Below are positions 38,157 to 52,393 of a stretch of DNA of 64,000 nucleotides, in pieces. Made by a program: the position numbers and the translations under genes. Each line of letters opens with the position of its first letter. Position 1 is the stretch's first letter. The notes below the pieces were generated by a model. The model saw only the letters and a list, made by a program, of their open reading frames with translations. It had not been told where the DNA came from and ran no database searches. The stretch covers positions 744,001 through 808,000 of the forward strand of contig OZ059898.1 of the NCBI GenBank assembly GCA_964057225.1. The letters are read 5' to 3'. Origin of the DNA: Auanema rhodensis (lineage: Eukaryota; Nematoda; Chromadorea; Rhabditida; Rhabditidae).

Positions 38157-41100
38157 AATTATTTTGAAATTTTTCGAAAAAATTTTTGTCAAAATGTTTT
38201 TGGAAGCAATGTTGAGTGTACATGGAAACTCAACATACACTAATGCATCATTTTTCAAACGATCATAACTAATTTTTGTATTAAGCGTTTCTCAATGTAG
38301 TATAGTGCATTCGATGCGGATTTTTAAGCTGCGTCGATCTGTGTTATCAGATTTGCGCTAGCTTAAAAATGCACCGAGATATCAACTGATATAAGTTCAC
38401 ACTTATATCCTCGATTTTCACCCTGAAGAATTAATTTTTTCGTTGAATAACATTGTCCATCGTCTTTGCCTTGAAAAAAGGAATCTAAAAACATCTACTT
38501 TTTGCTAAATTATTTTGAAATTTTTCGAAAAAATTTTTGTCAAAATGTTTTTGGAAGCAATGTTGAGTGTACATGGAAACTCAACATACACTAATGCATC
38601 ATTTTTCAAACGATCATAACTAATTTTTGTATTAAGCGTTTCTCAATGTAGTATAATGCATTCGATTCGGATTTTTAAGCTGCGTCGATCTGTGTTATCA
38701 GATTTGCGCTAGCTTAAAAATGCACCGAGATATCAACTGATATAAGTTCACACTTATATCCTCGATTTTCACCCTGAAGAATTAATTTTTTCGTTGAATA
38801 ACATTGTCCATCGTCTTTGCCTTGAAAAAAGGAATCTAAAAACATGTACTTTTTGCTAAATTATTTTGAAATTTTCCGAAAAAATTTTTGTCAAAATGTT
38901 TTTGGAAGCAATGTTGAGTGTACATAGAAACTCAACATACACTAATGCATCATTTTTCAAACGATCATAACTAATTTTTGTATTAAGCGTTTCTCAATGT
39001 CGTATAGTGCATTCGATGCGGATTTTTAAGCTGCGTCGATCTGTGTTATCAGATTTGCGCTAGCTTAAAAATGCACCGAGATATCAACTGATATAAGTTC
39101 ACACTTATATCCTCGATTTTCACCCTGAAGAATTAATTTTTTCGTTGAATAACATTGTCCATCGTCTTTGCCTTGAAAAAAGGAATCTAAAAACATCTAC
39201 TTTTTGCTAAATTATCTTGAAATTTTTCGAAAAAATTTTTGTCAAAATGTTTTTGGAAGCAATGTTGAGTGTACATAGAAACTCAACATACACTAATGCA
39301 TCATTTTTCAAACGATCATAACTAATTTTTGTATTAAGCGTTTCTCAATGTCGTATAGTGCATTCGATGCGGATTTTTAAGCTGCGTCGATCTGTGTTAT
39401 CAGATTTGCGCTAGCTTAAAAATGCACCGAGATATCAACTGATATAAGTTCACACTTATATCCTCGATTTTCACCCTGAAGAATTAATTTTTTCGTTGAA
39501 TAACATTGTCCATCGTCTTTGCCTTGAAAAAAGGAATCTAAAAACATCTACTTTTTGCTAAATTATTTTGAAATTTTTCGAAAAAATTTTTGTCAAAATG
39601 TTTTTGGAAGCAATGTTGAGTGTACATGGAAACTCAACATACACTAATGCATCATTTTTCAAACGATCATAACTAATTTTTGTATTAAGCGTTTCTCAAT
39701 GTAGTATAGTGCATTCGATTCGGATTTTTAAGCTGCGTCGATCTGTGTTATCAGATTTGCGCTAGCTTAAAAATGCACCGAGATATCAACTGATATAAGT
39801 TCACACTTATATCCTCGATTTTCACCCTGAAGAATTAATTTTTTCGTTGAATAACATTGTCCATCGTCTTTGCCTTGAAAAAAGGAATCTAAAAACATCT
39901 ACTTTTTGCTAAATTATTTTGAAATTTTTCGAAAAAATTTTTGTCAAAATGTTTTTGGAAGCAATGTTGAGTGTACATGGAAACTCAACATACACTAATG
40001 CATCATTTTTCAAACGATCATAACTAATTTTTGTATTAAGCGTTTCTCAATGTCGTATAGTGCATTCGATGCGGATTTTTAAGCTGCGTCGATCTGTGTT
40101 ATCAGATTTGCGCTAGCTTAAAAATGCACCGAGATATCAACTGATATAAGTTCACACTTATATCCTCGATTTTCACCCTGAAGAATTAATTTTTTCGTTG
40201 AATAACATTGTCCATCGTCTTTGCCTTGAAAAAAGGAATCTAAAAACATCTACTTTTTGCTAAATTATTTTGAAATTTTTCGAAAAAATTTTTGTCAAAA
40301 TGTTTTTGGAAGCAATGTTGAGTGTACATGGAAACTCAACATACACTAATGCATCATTTTTCAAACGATCATAACTAATTTTTGTATTAAGCGTTTCTCA
40401 ATGTCGTATAGTGCATTCGATGCGGATTTTTAAGCTGCGTCGATCTGTGTTATCAGATTTGCGCTAGCTTAAAAATGCACCGAGATATCAACTGATATAA
40501 GTTCACACTTATATCCTCGATTTTCACCCTGAAGAATTAATTTTTTCGTTGAATAACATTGTCCATCGTCTTTGCCTTGAAAAAAGGAATCTAAAAACAT
40601 CTACTTTTTGCTAAATTATTTTGAAATTTTTCGAAAAAATTTTTGTCAAAATGTTTTTGGAAGCAATGTTGAGTGTACATGGAAACTCAACATACACTAA
40701 TGCATCATTTTTCAAACGATCATAACTAATTTTTGTATTAAGCGTTTCTCAATGTCGTATAGTGCATTCGATTCGGATTTTTAAGCTGCGTCGATCTGTG
40801 TTATCAGATTTGCGCTAGCTTAAAAATGCACCGAGATATCAACTGATATAAGTTCACACTTATATCCTCGATTTTCACCCTGAAGAATTAATTTTTTCGT
40901 TGAATAACATTGTCCATCGTCTTTGCCTTGAAAAAAGGAATCTAGAAACATCTACTTTTTGCTAAATTATTTTGAAATTTTTCGAAAAAATTTTTGTCAA
41001 AATGTTTTTGGAAGCAATGTTGAGTGTACATGGAAACTCAACATACACTAATGCATCATTTTTCAAACGATCATAACTAATTTTTGTATTAAGCGTTTCT

Positions 41101-41315
41101 CAATGTAGTATAGTGCATTCGATTCGGATTTTTAAGCTGCGTCGATCTGTGTTATCAGATTTGCGCTAGCTTAAAAATGCACCGAGATATCAACTGATAT
41201 AAGTTCACACTTATATCCTCGATTTTCACCCTGAAGAATTAATTTTTTCGTTGAATAACATTGTCCATCGTCTTTGCCTTGAAAAAAGGAATCTAAAAAG
41301 ATGTACTTTTTGCTA

Positions 41316-41590
41316 AATTATTTTGAAATTTTCCGAAAAAATTTTTGTCAAAATGTTTTTGGAAGCAATGTTGAGTGTACATAGAAACTCAACATACACT
41401 AATGCATCATTTTTCAAACGATCATAACTAATTTTTGTATTAAGCGTTTCTCAATGTCGTATAGTGCATTCGATGCGGATTTTTAAGCTATCCTCGATTT
41501 TCACCCTGAAGAATTAATTTTTTTGTTGAATAACATTGTCCATCGTCTTTGCCTTGAAAAAAGGAATCTAAAAACATGTACTTTTTGCTA
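41316..41590. repeat. Short 275-bp unit, copy 7
   Basis: Counterpart of the copy at 37882 in the second 3434-bp copy, with G339, followed directly by another short unit. Confidence 0.95.
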
Positions 41591-41865
41591 AATTATTTTG
41601 AAATTTTCCGAAAAAATTTTTGTCAAAATGTTTTTGGAAGCAATGTTGAGTGTACATAGAAACTCAACATACACTAATGCATCATTTTTCAAACGATCAT
41701 AACTAATTTTTGTATTAAGCGTTTCTCAATGTCGTATAGTGCATTCGATGCGGATTTTTAAGCTATCCTCGATTTTCACCCTGAAGAATTAATTTTTTTG
41801 TTGAATAACATTGTCCATCGTCTTTGCCTTGAAAAAAGGAATCTAAAAACATGTACTTTTTGCTA
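41591..41865. repeat. Short 275-bp unit, copy 8
   Basis: Directly adjacent to the copy at 41316 and of the same type. This is the only tandem pair of short units in the window. Confidence 0.95.
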
Positions 41866-42568
41866 AATTATTTTGAAATTTTCCGAAAAAATTTTTGTCA
41901 AAATGTTTTTGGAAGCAATGTTGAGTGTACATAGAAACTCAACATACACTAATGCATCATTTTTCAAACGATCATAACTAATTTTTGTATTAAGCGTTTC
42001 TCAATGTCGTATAGTGCATTCGATGCGGATTTTTAAGCTGCGTCGATCTGTGTTATCAGATTTGCGCTAGCTTAAAAATGCACCGAGATATCAACTGATA
42101 TAAGTTCACACTTATATCCTCGATTTTCACCCTGAAGAATTAATTTTTTTGTTGAATAACATTGTCCATCGTCTTTGCCTTGAAAAAAGGAATCTAAAAA
42201 CATCTACTTTTTGCTAAATTATTTTGAAAATTTTTCGAAAAAATTTTTGTCAAAATGTTTTTGGAAGCAATGTTGAGTGTACATGGAAACTCAACATACA
42301 CTAATGCATCATTTTTCAAACGATCATAACTAATTTTTGTATTAAGCGTTTCTCAATGTCGTATAGTGCATTCGATGCGGATTTTTAAGCTGCGTCGATC
42401 TGTGTTATCAGATTTGCGCTAGCTTAAAAATGCACCGAGATATCAACTGATATAAGTTCACACTTATATCCTCGATTTTCACCCTGAAGAATTAATTTTT
42501 TTGTTGAATAACATTGTCCATCGTCTTTGCCTTGAAAAAAGGAATCTAAAAACATCTACTTTTTGCTA
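41591..42568. repeat. Linking units: short, full, and +1 unit
   Basis: A second short unit follows directly on another (41316-41590 then 41591-41865), the only adjacent pair of short units. Then comes a C18/A68/C143 full unit and a 352-bp unit with an extra A in the run after position 10. This is where the C18/A68 family stops until 51692. Confidence 0.8.
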
Positions 42569-45500
42569 AATTATTTTGAAAATTTTTCGAAAAAATTTTT
42601 GTCAAAATGTTTTTGGAAGCAATGTTGAGTGTACATGGAAACTCAACATACACTAATGCATCATTTTTCAAACGATCATAACTAATTTTTGTATTAAGCG
42701 TTTCTCAATGTCGTATAGTGCATTCGATGCGGATTTTTAAGCTGCGTCGATCTGTGTTATCAGATTTGCGCTAGCTTAAAAATGCACCGAGATATCAACT
42801 GATATAAGTTCACACTTATATCCTCGATTTTCACCCTGAAGAATTAATTTTTTCGTTGAATAACAATGTCCATCGTCTTTGCCTTGAAAGAAGGAATCTA
42901 AAAACATCTACTTTTTGCTAAATTATCTTGAAATTTTTCGAAAAAATTTTTGTCAAAATGTTTTTGGAAGCAATGTTGAGTGTACATGGAAACTCAACAT
43001 ACACTAATGCATCATTTTTCAAACGATCATAACTAATTTTTGTATTAAGCGTTTCTCAATGTAGTATAGTGCATTCGATGCGGATTTTTAAGCTGCGTCG
43101 ATCTGTGTTATCAGATTTGCGCTAGCTTAAAAATGCACCGAGATATCAACTGATATAAGTTCACACTTATATCCTCGATTTTCACCCTGAAGAATTAATT
43201 TTTTTGTTGAATAACATTGTCCATCGTCTTTGCCTTGAAAAAAGGAATCTAAAAACATCTACTTTTTGCTAAATTATCTTGAAATTTTTCGAAAAAATTT
43301 TTGTCAAAATGTTTTTGGAAGCAATGTTGAGTGTACATGGAAACTCAACATACACTAATGCATCATTTTTCAAACGATCATAACTAATTTTTGTATTAAG
43401 CGTTTCTCAATGTAGTATAGTGCATTCGATGCGGATTTTTAAGCTGCGTCGATCTGTGTTATCAGATTTGAGCTAGCTTAAAAATGCACCGAGATATCAA
43501 CTGATATAAGTTCACACTTATATCCTCGATTTTCACCCTGAAGAATTAATTTTTTTGTTGAATAACATCGTCCATCGTCTTTGCCTTGAAAAAAGGAATC
43601 TAAAAACATCTACTTTTTGCTAAATTATCTTGAAATTTTTCGAAAAAATTTTTGTCAAAATGTTTTTGGAAGCAATGTTGAGTGTACATGGAAACTCAAC
43701 ATACACTAATGCATCATTTTTCAAACGATCATAACTAATTTTTGTATTAAGCGTTTCTCAATGTAGTATAGTGCATTCGATGCGGATTTTTAAGCTGCGT
43801 CGATCTGTGTTATCAGATTTGCGCTAGCTTAAAAATGCACCGAGATATCAACTGATATAAGTTCACACTTATATCCTCGATTTTCACCCTGAAGAATTAA
43901 TTTTTTCGTTGAATAACATTGTCCATCGTCTTTGCCTTGAAAAAGGAATCTAAAAACATCTACTTTTTGCTAAATTATCTTGAAATTTTTCGAAAAAATT
44001 TTTGTCAAAATGTTTTTGGAAGCAATGTTGAGTGTACATGGAAACTCAACATACACTAATGCATCATTTTTCAAACGATCATAACTAATTTTTGTATTAA
44101 GCGTTTCTCAATGTCGTATAGTGCATTCGATGCGGATTTTTAAGCTGCGTCGATCTGTGTTATCAGATTTGCGCTAGCTTAAAAATGCACCGAGATATCA
44201 ACTGATATAAGTTCACACTTATATCCTCGATTTTCACCCTGAAGAATTAATTTTTTCGTTGAATAACATTGTCCATCGTCTTTGCCTTGAAAAAGGAATC
44301 TAAAAACATCTACTTTTTGCTAAATTATCTTGAAATTTTTCGAAAAAATTTTTGTCAAAATGTTTTTGGAAGCAATGTTGAGTGTACATGGAAACTCAAC
44401 ATACACTAATGCATCATTTTTCAAACGATCATAACTAATTTTTGTATTAAGCGTTTCTCAATGTCGTATAGTGCATTCGATGCGGATTTTTAAGCTGCGT
44501 CGATCTGTGTTATCAGATTTGCGCTAGCTTAAAAATGCACCGAGATATCAACTGATATAAGTTCACACTTATATCCTCGATTTTCACCCTGAAGAATTAA
44601 TTTTTTCGTTGAATAACATTGTCCATCGTCTTTGCCTTGAAAAAAGGAATCTAAAAACATCTACTTTTTGCTAAATTATCTTGAAATTTTTCGAAAAAAT
44701 TTTTGTCAAAATGTTTTTGGAAGCAATGTTGAGTGTACATGGAAACTCAACATACACTAATGCATCATTTTTCAAACGATCATAACTAATTTTTGTATTA
44801 AGCGTTTCTCAATGTCGTATAGTGCATTCGATGCGGATTTTTAAGCTGCGTCGATCTGTGTTATCAGATTTGCGCTAGCTTAAAAATGCACCGAGATATC
44901 AACTGATATAAGTTCACACTTATATCCTCGATTTTCACCCTGAAGAATTAATTTTTTTGTTGAATAACATTGTCCATCGTCTTTGCCTTGAAAAAAGGAA
45001 TCTAAAAACATCTACTTTTTGCTAAATTATTTTGAAAATTTTTCGAAAAAATTTTTGTCAAAATGTTTTTGGAAGCAATGTTGAGTGTACATGGAAACTC
45101 AACATACACTAATGCATCATTTTTCAAACGATCATAACTAATTTTTGTATTAAGCGTTTCTCAATGTCGTATAGTGCATTCGATGCGGATTTTTAAGCTG
45201 CGTCGATCTGTGTTATCAGATTTGCGCTAGCTTAAAAATGCACCGAGATATCAACTGATATAAGTTCACACTTATATCCTCGATTTTCACCCTGAAGAAT
45301 TAATTTTTTCGTTGAATAACAATGTCCATCGTCTTTGCCTTGAAAGAAGGAATCTAAAAACATCTACTTTTTGCTAAATTATCTTGAAATTTTTCGAAAA
45401 AATTTTTGTCAAAATGTTTTTGGAAGCAATGTTGAGTGTACATGGAAACTCAACATACACTAATGCATCATTTTTCAAACGATCATAACTAATTTTTGTA

Positions 45501-47129
45501 TTAAGCGTTTCTCAATGTAGTATAGTGCATTCGATGCGGATTTTTAAGCTGCGTCGATCTGTGTTATCAGATTTGCGCTAGCTTAAAAATGCACCGAGAT
45601 ATCAACTGATATAAGTTCACACTTATATCCTCGATTTTCACCCTGAAGAATTAATTTTTTTGTTGAATAACATTGTCCATCGTCTTTGCCTTGAAAAAAG
45701 GAATCTAAAAACATCTACTTTTTGCTAAATTATCTTGAAATTTTTCGAAAAAATTTTTGTCAAAATGTTTTTGGAAGCAATGTTGAGTGTACATGGAAAC
45801 TCAACATACACTAATGCATCATTTTTCAAACGATCATAACTAATTTTTGTATTAAGCGTTTCTCAATGTAGTATAGTGCATTCGATGCGGATTTTTAAGC
45901 TGCGTCGATCTGTGTTATCAGATTTGAGCTAGCTTAAAAATGCACCGAGATATCAACTGATATAAGTTCACACTTATATCCTCGATTTTCACCCTGAAGA
46001 ATTAATTTTTTTGTTGAATAACATCGTCCATCGTCTTTGCCTTGAAAAAAGGAATCTAAAAACATCTACTTTTTGCTAAATTATCTTGAAATTTTTCGAA
46101 AAAATTTTTGTCAAAATGTTTTTGGAAGCAATGTTGAGTGTACATGGAAACTCAACATACACTAATGCATCATTTTTCAAACGATCATAACTAATTTTTG
46201 TATTAAGCGTTTCTCAATGTAGTATAGTGCATTCGATGCGGATTTTTAAGCTGCGTCGATCTGTGTTATCAGATTTGCGCTAGCTTAAAAATGCACCGAG
46301 ATATCAACTGATATAAGTTCACACTTATATCCTCGATTTTCACCCTGAAGAATTAATTTTTTCGTTGAATAACATTGTCCATCGTCTTTGCCTTGAAAAA
46401 GGAATCTAAAAACATCTACTTTTTGCTAAATTATCTTGAAATTTTTCGAAAAAATTTTTGTCAAAATGTTTTTGGAAGCAATGTTGAGTGTACATGGAAA
46501 CTCAACATACACTAATGCATCATTTTTCAAACGATCATAACTAATTTTTGTATTAAGCGTTTCTCAATGTCGTATAGTGCATTCGATGCGGATTTTTAAG
46601 CTGCGTCGATCTGTGTTATCAGATTTGCGCTAGCTTAAAAATGCACCGAGATATCAACTGATATAAGTTCACACTTATATCCTCGATTTTCACCCTGAAG
46701 AATTAATTTTTTCGTTGAATAACATTGTCCATCGTCTTTGCCTTGAAAAAGGAATCTAAAAACATCTACTTTTTGCTAAATTATCTTGAAATTTTTCGAA
46801 AAAATTTTTGTCAAAATGTTTTTGGAAGCAATGTTGAGTGTACATGGAAACTCAACATACACTAATGCATCATTTTTCAAACGATCATAACTAATTTTTG
46901 TATTAAGCGTTTCTCAATGTCGTATAGTGCATTCGATGCGGATTTTTAAGCTGCGTCGATCTGTGTTATCAGATTTGCGCTAGCTTAAAAATGCACCGAG
47001 ATATCAACTGATATAAGTTCACACTTATATCCTCGATTTTCACCCTGAAGAATTAATTTTTTCGTTGAATAACATTGTCCATCGTCTTTGCCTTGAAAAA
47101 AGGAATCTAAAAACATCTACTTTTTGCTA
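42569..47129. repeat. 7-unit higher-order repeat (2456 bp), 1.9 copies
   Basis: Units 42569-44673 recur at 45025-47129, an offset of 2456 bp (7 x 351 - 1, from one +1 and two -1 units). Both copies carry the +1 A unit with 'aacaatgt' and 'gaaagaagg', the A200/C298 unit, and two consecutive units lacking one A before 'ggaatc'. The unit 44674-45024 has no match in the second copy. The A200 unit with its neighbours resembles those at 703 and 4213 far upstream. Confidence 0.87.
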
Positions 47130-48532
47130 AATTATCTTGAAATTTTTCGAAAAAATTTTTGTCAAAATGTTTTTGGAAGCAATGTTGAGTGTACATGGAA
47201 ACTCAACATACACTAATGCATCATTTTTCAAACGATCATAACTAATTTTTGTATTAAGCGTTTCTCAATGTAGTATAGTGCATTCGATGCGGATTTTTAA
47301 GCTGCATCGATCTGTGTTATCAGATTTGCGCTAGCTTAAAAATGCACCGAGATATCAACTGATATAAGTTCACACTTATATCCTCGATTTTCACCCTGAA
47401 GAATTAATTTTTTCGTTGAATAACATTGTCCATCGTCTTTGCCTTGAAAAAAGGAATCTAAAAACATCTACTTTTTGCTAAATTATCTTGAAATTTTTCG
47501 AAAAAATTTTTGTCAAAATGTTTTTGGAAGCAATGTTGAGTGTACATGGAAACTCAACATACACTAATGCATCATTTTTCAAACGATCATAACTAATTTT
47601 TGTATTAAGCGTTTCTCAATGTCGTATAGTGCATTCGATGCGGATTTTTAAGCTGCGTCGATCTGTGTTATCAGATTTGCGCTAGCTTAAAAATGCACCG
47701 AGATATCAACTGATATAAGTTCACACTTATATCCTCGATTTTCACCCTGAAGAATTAATTTTTTCGTTGAATAACATTGTCCATCGTCTTTGCCTTGAAA
47801 AAAGGAATCTAAAAACATCTACTTTTTGCTAAATTATCTTGAAATTTTTCGAAAAAATTTTTGTCAAAATGTTTTTGGAAGCAATGTTGAGTGTACATGG
47901 AAACTCAACATACACTAATGCATCATTTTTCAAACGATCATAACTAATTTTTGTATTAAGCGTTTCTCAATGTAGTATAGTGCATTCGATGCGGATTTTT
48001 AAGCTGCATCGATCTGTGTTATCAGATTTGCGCTAGCTTAAAAATGCACCGAGATATCAACTGATATAAGTTCACACTTATATCCTCGATTTTCACCCTG
48101 AAGAATTAATTTTTTCGTTGAATAACATTGTCCATCGTCTTTGCCTTGAAAAAAGGAATCTAAAAACATCTACTTTTTGCTAAATTATCTTGAAATTTTT
48201 CGAAAAAATTTTTGTCAAAATGTTTTTGGAAGCAATGTTGAGTGTACATGGAAACTCAACATACACTAATGCATCATTTTTCAAACGATCATAACTAATT
48301 TTTGTATTAAGCGTTTCTCAATGTCGTATAGTGCATTCGATGCGGATTTTTAAGCTCCGTCGATCTGTGTTATCAGATTTGCGCTAGCTTAAAAATGCAC
48401 CGAGATATCAACTGATATAAGTTCACACTTATATCCTCGATTTTCACCCTGAAGAATTAATTTTTTCGTTGAATAACATTGTCCATCGTCTTTGCCTTGA
48501 AAAAGGAATCTAAAAACATCTACTTTTTGCTA
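47130..48532. repeat. Dimer duplication (about 702 bp)
   Basis: The units at 47130 and 47832 both carry A177 and A143. They alternate with C143 units at 47481 and 48183. The last of these has C175 and lacks one A before 'ggaatc' (350 bp). Confidence 0.75.
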
Positions 48533-50638
48533 AATTATCTTGAAATTTTTCGAAAAAATTTTTGTCAAAATGTTTTTGGAAGCAATGTTGAGTGTACATG
48601 GAAACTCAACATACACTAATGCATCATTTTTCAAACGATCATAACTAATTTTTGTATTAAGCGTTTCTCAATGTCGTATAGTGCATTCGATGCGGATTTT
48701 TAAGCTGCGTCGATCTGTGTTTTCAGATTTGCGCTAGCTTAAAAATGCACCGAGATATCAACTGATATAAGTTCACACTTATATCCTCGATTTTCACCCT
48801 GAAGAATTAATTTTTTTGTTGAATAACATTGTCCATCGTCTTTGCCTTGAAAAAAGGAATCTAAAAACATCTACTTTTTGCTAAATTATTTTGAAATTTT
48901 TCGAAAAAATTTTTGTCAAAATGTTTTTGAAAGCAATGTTGAGTGTACATGGAAACTCAACATACACTAATGCATCATTTTTCAAACGATCATAACTAAT
49001 TTTTGTATTAAGCGTTTCTCAATGTAGTATAGTGCATTCGATGCGGATTTTTAAGCTGCGTCGATCTGTGTTATCAGATTTGCGCTAGCTTAAAAATGCA
49101 CCGAGATATCAACTGATATAAGTTCACACTTATATCCTCGATTTTCACCCTGAAGAATTAATTTTTTCGTTGAATAACATTGTCCATCGTCTTTGCCTTG
49201 AAAAAAGGAATCTAAAAACATCTACTTTTTGCTAAATTATCTTGAAATTTTTCGAAAAAATTTTTGTCAAAATGTTTTTGGAAGCAATGTTGAGTGTACA
49301 TGGAAACTCAACATACACTAATGCATCATTTTTCAAACGATCATAACTAATTTTTGTATTAAGCGTTTCTCAATGTAGTATAGTGCATTCGATGCGGATT
49401 TTTAAGCTGCGTCGATCTGTGTTATCAGATTTGCGCTAGCTTAAAAATGCACCGAGATATCAACTGATATAAGTTCACACTTATATCCTCGATTTTCACC
49501 CTGAAGAATTAATTTTTTCGTTGAATAACATTGTCCATCGTCTTTGCCTTGAAAAAAGGAATCTAAAAACATCTACTTTTTGCTAAATTATCTTGAAATT
49601 TTTCGAAAAAATTTTTGTCAAAATGTTTTTGGAAGCAATGTTGAGTGTACATGGAAACTCAACATACACTAATGCATCATTTTTCAACCGATCATAACTA
49701 ATTTTTGTATTAAGCGATTCTCAATGTAGTATAGTGCATTCGATGCGGATTTTTGAGCTGCGTCGTTCTGTGTTATCAGATTTGCGCTAGCTTAAAAATG
49801 CACCGAGATATCAACTGATATAAGTTCACACTTATATCCTCGATTTTCACCCTGAAGAATTAATTTTTTCGTTGAATAACATTGTCCATCGTCTTTGCCT
49901 TGAAAAATGGAATCTAAAAACATCTACTTTTTGCTAAATTATTTCGAAATTTTTCGAAAAAATTTTTGTCAAAATGTTTTTGGAAGCAATGTTGAGTGTA
50001 CATGGAAACTCAACATACACTAATGCATCATTTTTCAAACGATCATAACTAATTTTTGTATTAAGCGTTTCTCAATGTAGTATAGTGCATTCGATGCGGA
50101 TTTTTAAGCTGCGTCGATCTGTGTTATCAGATTTGCGCTAGCTTAAAAATGCACCGAGATATCAACTGATATAAGTTCACACTTATATCCTCGATTTTCA
50201 CCCTGAAGAATTAATTTTTTCGTTGAATAACATTGTCCATCGTCTTTGCCTTGAAAAAAGGAATCTAAAAACATCTACTTTTTGCTAAATTATCTTGAAA
50301 TTTTTCGAAAAAATTTTTGTCAAAATGTTTTTGGAAGCAATGTTGAGTGTACATGGAAACTCAACATACACTAATGCATCATTTTTCAAACGATCATAAC
50401 TAATTTTTGTATTAAGCGTTTCTCAATGTAGTATAGTGCATTCGATGCGGATTTTTAAGCTGCGTCGATCTGTGTTATTAGATTTGCGCTAGCTTAAAAA
50501 TGCACCGAGATATCAACTGATATAAGTTCACACTTATATCCTCGATTTTCACCCTGAAGAATTAATTTTTTTGTTGAATAACATTGTCCATCGTCTTTGC
50601 CTTGAAAAAAGGAATCTAAAAACATCTACTTTTTGCTA
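48533..50638. repeat. Mosaic of six units without a clear higher-order period
   Basis: It includes a T190 unit (48533), a unit with 'tttttgaaagc' (48884), a plain unit (49235), the A132/G170/T181 unit (49586) followed by its usual 'atttcg' partner (49937), and a T192 unit (50288). These unit types are otherwise found 15-35 kb upstream, so the stretch looks assembled from several sources. Confidence 0.72.
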
Positions 50639-52393
50639 AATTATTTTGAAATTTTTCGAAAAAATTTTTGTCAAAATGTTTTTGAAAGCAATGTTGAGTG
50701 TACATGGAAACTCAACATACACTAATGCATCATTTTTCAAACGATCATAACTAATTTTTGTATTAAGCGTTTCTCAATGTAGTATAGTGCATTCGATGCG
50801 GATTTTTAAGCTGCGTCGATCTGTGTTATCAGATTTGCGCTAGCTTAAAAATGCACCGAGATATCAACTGATATAAGTTCACACTTATATCCTCGATTTT
50901 CACCCTGAAGAATTAATTTTTTCGTTGAATAACATTGTCCATCGTCTTTGCCTTGAAAAAAGGAATCTAAAAACATCTACTTTTTGCTAAATTATCTTGA
51001 AATTTTTCGAAAAAATTTTTGTCAAAATGTTTTTGGAAGCAATGTTGAGTGTACATGGAAACTCAACATACACTAATGCATCATTTTTCAAACGATCATA
51101 ACCAATTTTTGTATTAAGCGTTTCTCAATGTAGTATAGTGCATTCGATGCGGATTTTTAAGCTGCGTCGATCTGTGTTATCAGATTTGCGCTAGCTTAAA
51201 AATGCACCGAGATATCGACTGATATAAGTTCACACTTATATCCTCGATTTTCACCCTGAAGAATTAATTTTTTCGTTGAATAACATTGTCCATCGTCTTT
51301 GCCTTGAAAAATGGAATCTAAAAACATCTACTTTTCGCTAAATTATTTTGAAATTTTTTGAAAAAATTTTTGTCAAAATGTTTTTGGAAGCAATGTTGAG
51401 TGTACATGGAAACTCAACATACACTAATGCATCATTTTTCAAACGATCATAACTAATTTTTGTATTAAGCGTTTCTCAATGTAGTATAGTGCATTCGATG
51501 CGGATTTTTAAGCTGCGTCGATCTGTGTTATCAAATTTGCGCTAGCTTAAAAATGCACCGAGATATCAACTGATATAAGTTCACACTTATATCCTCGATT
51601 TTCACCCTGAAGAATTAATTTTTTTGTTGAATAACATTGTCCATCGTCTTTGCATTGAAAAAAGGAATCTAAAAACATGTACTTTTTGCTAAATTATTTT
51701 GAAATTTTCCGAAAAAATTTTTGTCAAAATGTTTTTGGAAGCAATGTTGAGTGTACATAGAAACTCAACATACACTAATGCATCATTTTTCAAACGATCA
51801 TAACTAATTTTTGTATTAAGGGTTTCTCAATGTCGTATAGAGCATTCGATGCGGATTTTTAAGCTGCGTCGATCTGTGTTATCAGATTTGCGCTAGCTTA
51901 AAAATGCACCGAGATATCAACTGATATAAGTTCACACTTATATCCTCGATTTTCACCCTGAAGAATTAATTTTTTCGTTGAATAACATTGTCCATCGTCT
52001 TTGCCTTGAAAAAAGGAATCTAAAAACATCTACTTTTTGCTAAATTATCTTGAAATTTTTCGAAAAAATTTTTGTCAAAATGTTTTTGGAAGCAATGTTG
52101 AGTGTACATGGAAACTCAACATACACTAATGCATCATTTTTTAAACGATCATAACTAATTTTTGTATTAAGCGTTTCTCAATGTAGTATAGTGCATTCGA
52201 TGCGGATTTTTAAGCTGCGTCGATCTGTGTTATCAAATTTGCGCTAGCTTAAAAATGCACCGAGATATCAACTGATATAAGTTCACACTTATATCCTCGA
52301 TTTTCACCCTGAAGAATTAATTTTTTTGTTGAATAACATTGTCCATCGTCTTTGCCTTGAAAAAAGGAATCTAAAAACATCTACTTTTTGCTA
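50639..52393. repeat. Five-unit segment, first copy of an 11-unit-spaced duplication
   Basis: It matches 54500-56254 at an offset of 3861 bp (11 x 351). Marks in order: 'tttttgaaagc'; G228 with 'cttttcgct'; T19/A194 with 'tttgcattg'; C18 with G130 and A150; and 'tttttttaaacg' with A194. One difference noticed is 'aaccaa' near 51103 against 'aactaa' in the second copy. The match ends near position 339 of the fifth unit. Confidence 0.85.

Larger units (their letters stand above)
34723..41590. repeat. 10-unit tandem duplication, 2 x 3434 bp
   Basis: 34723-38156 and 38157-41590 match in order, including 'tataatgc' units (35074, 38508), units with T160 and 'tctagaaac' (37180, 40614), units ending 'aaaagatgtac' (37531, 40965) and a short unit at the end of each. 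The last short units differ at position 339 (C in the first, G in the second). The pair overlaps the end of the 5191-bp duplication, so it arose by a later exchange. Confidence 0.88.
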
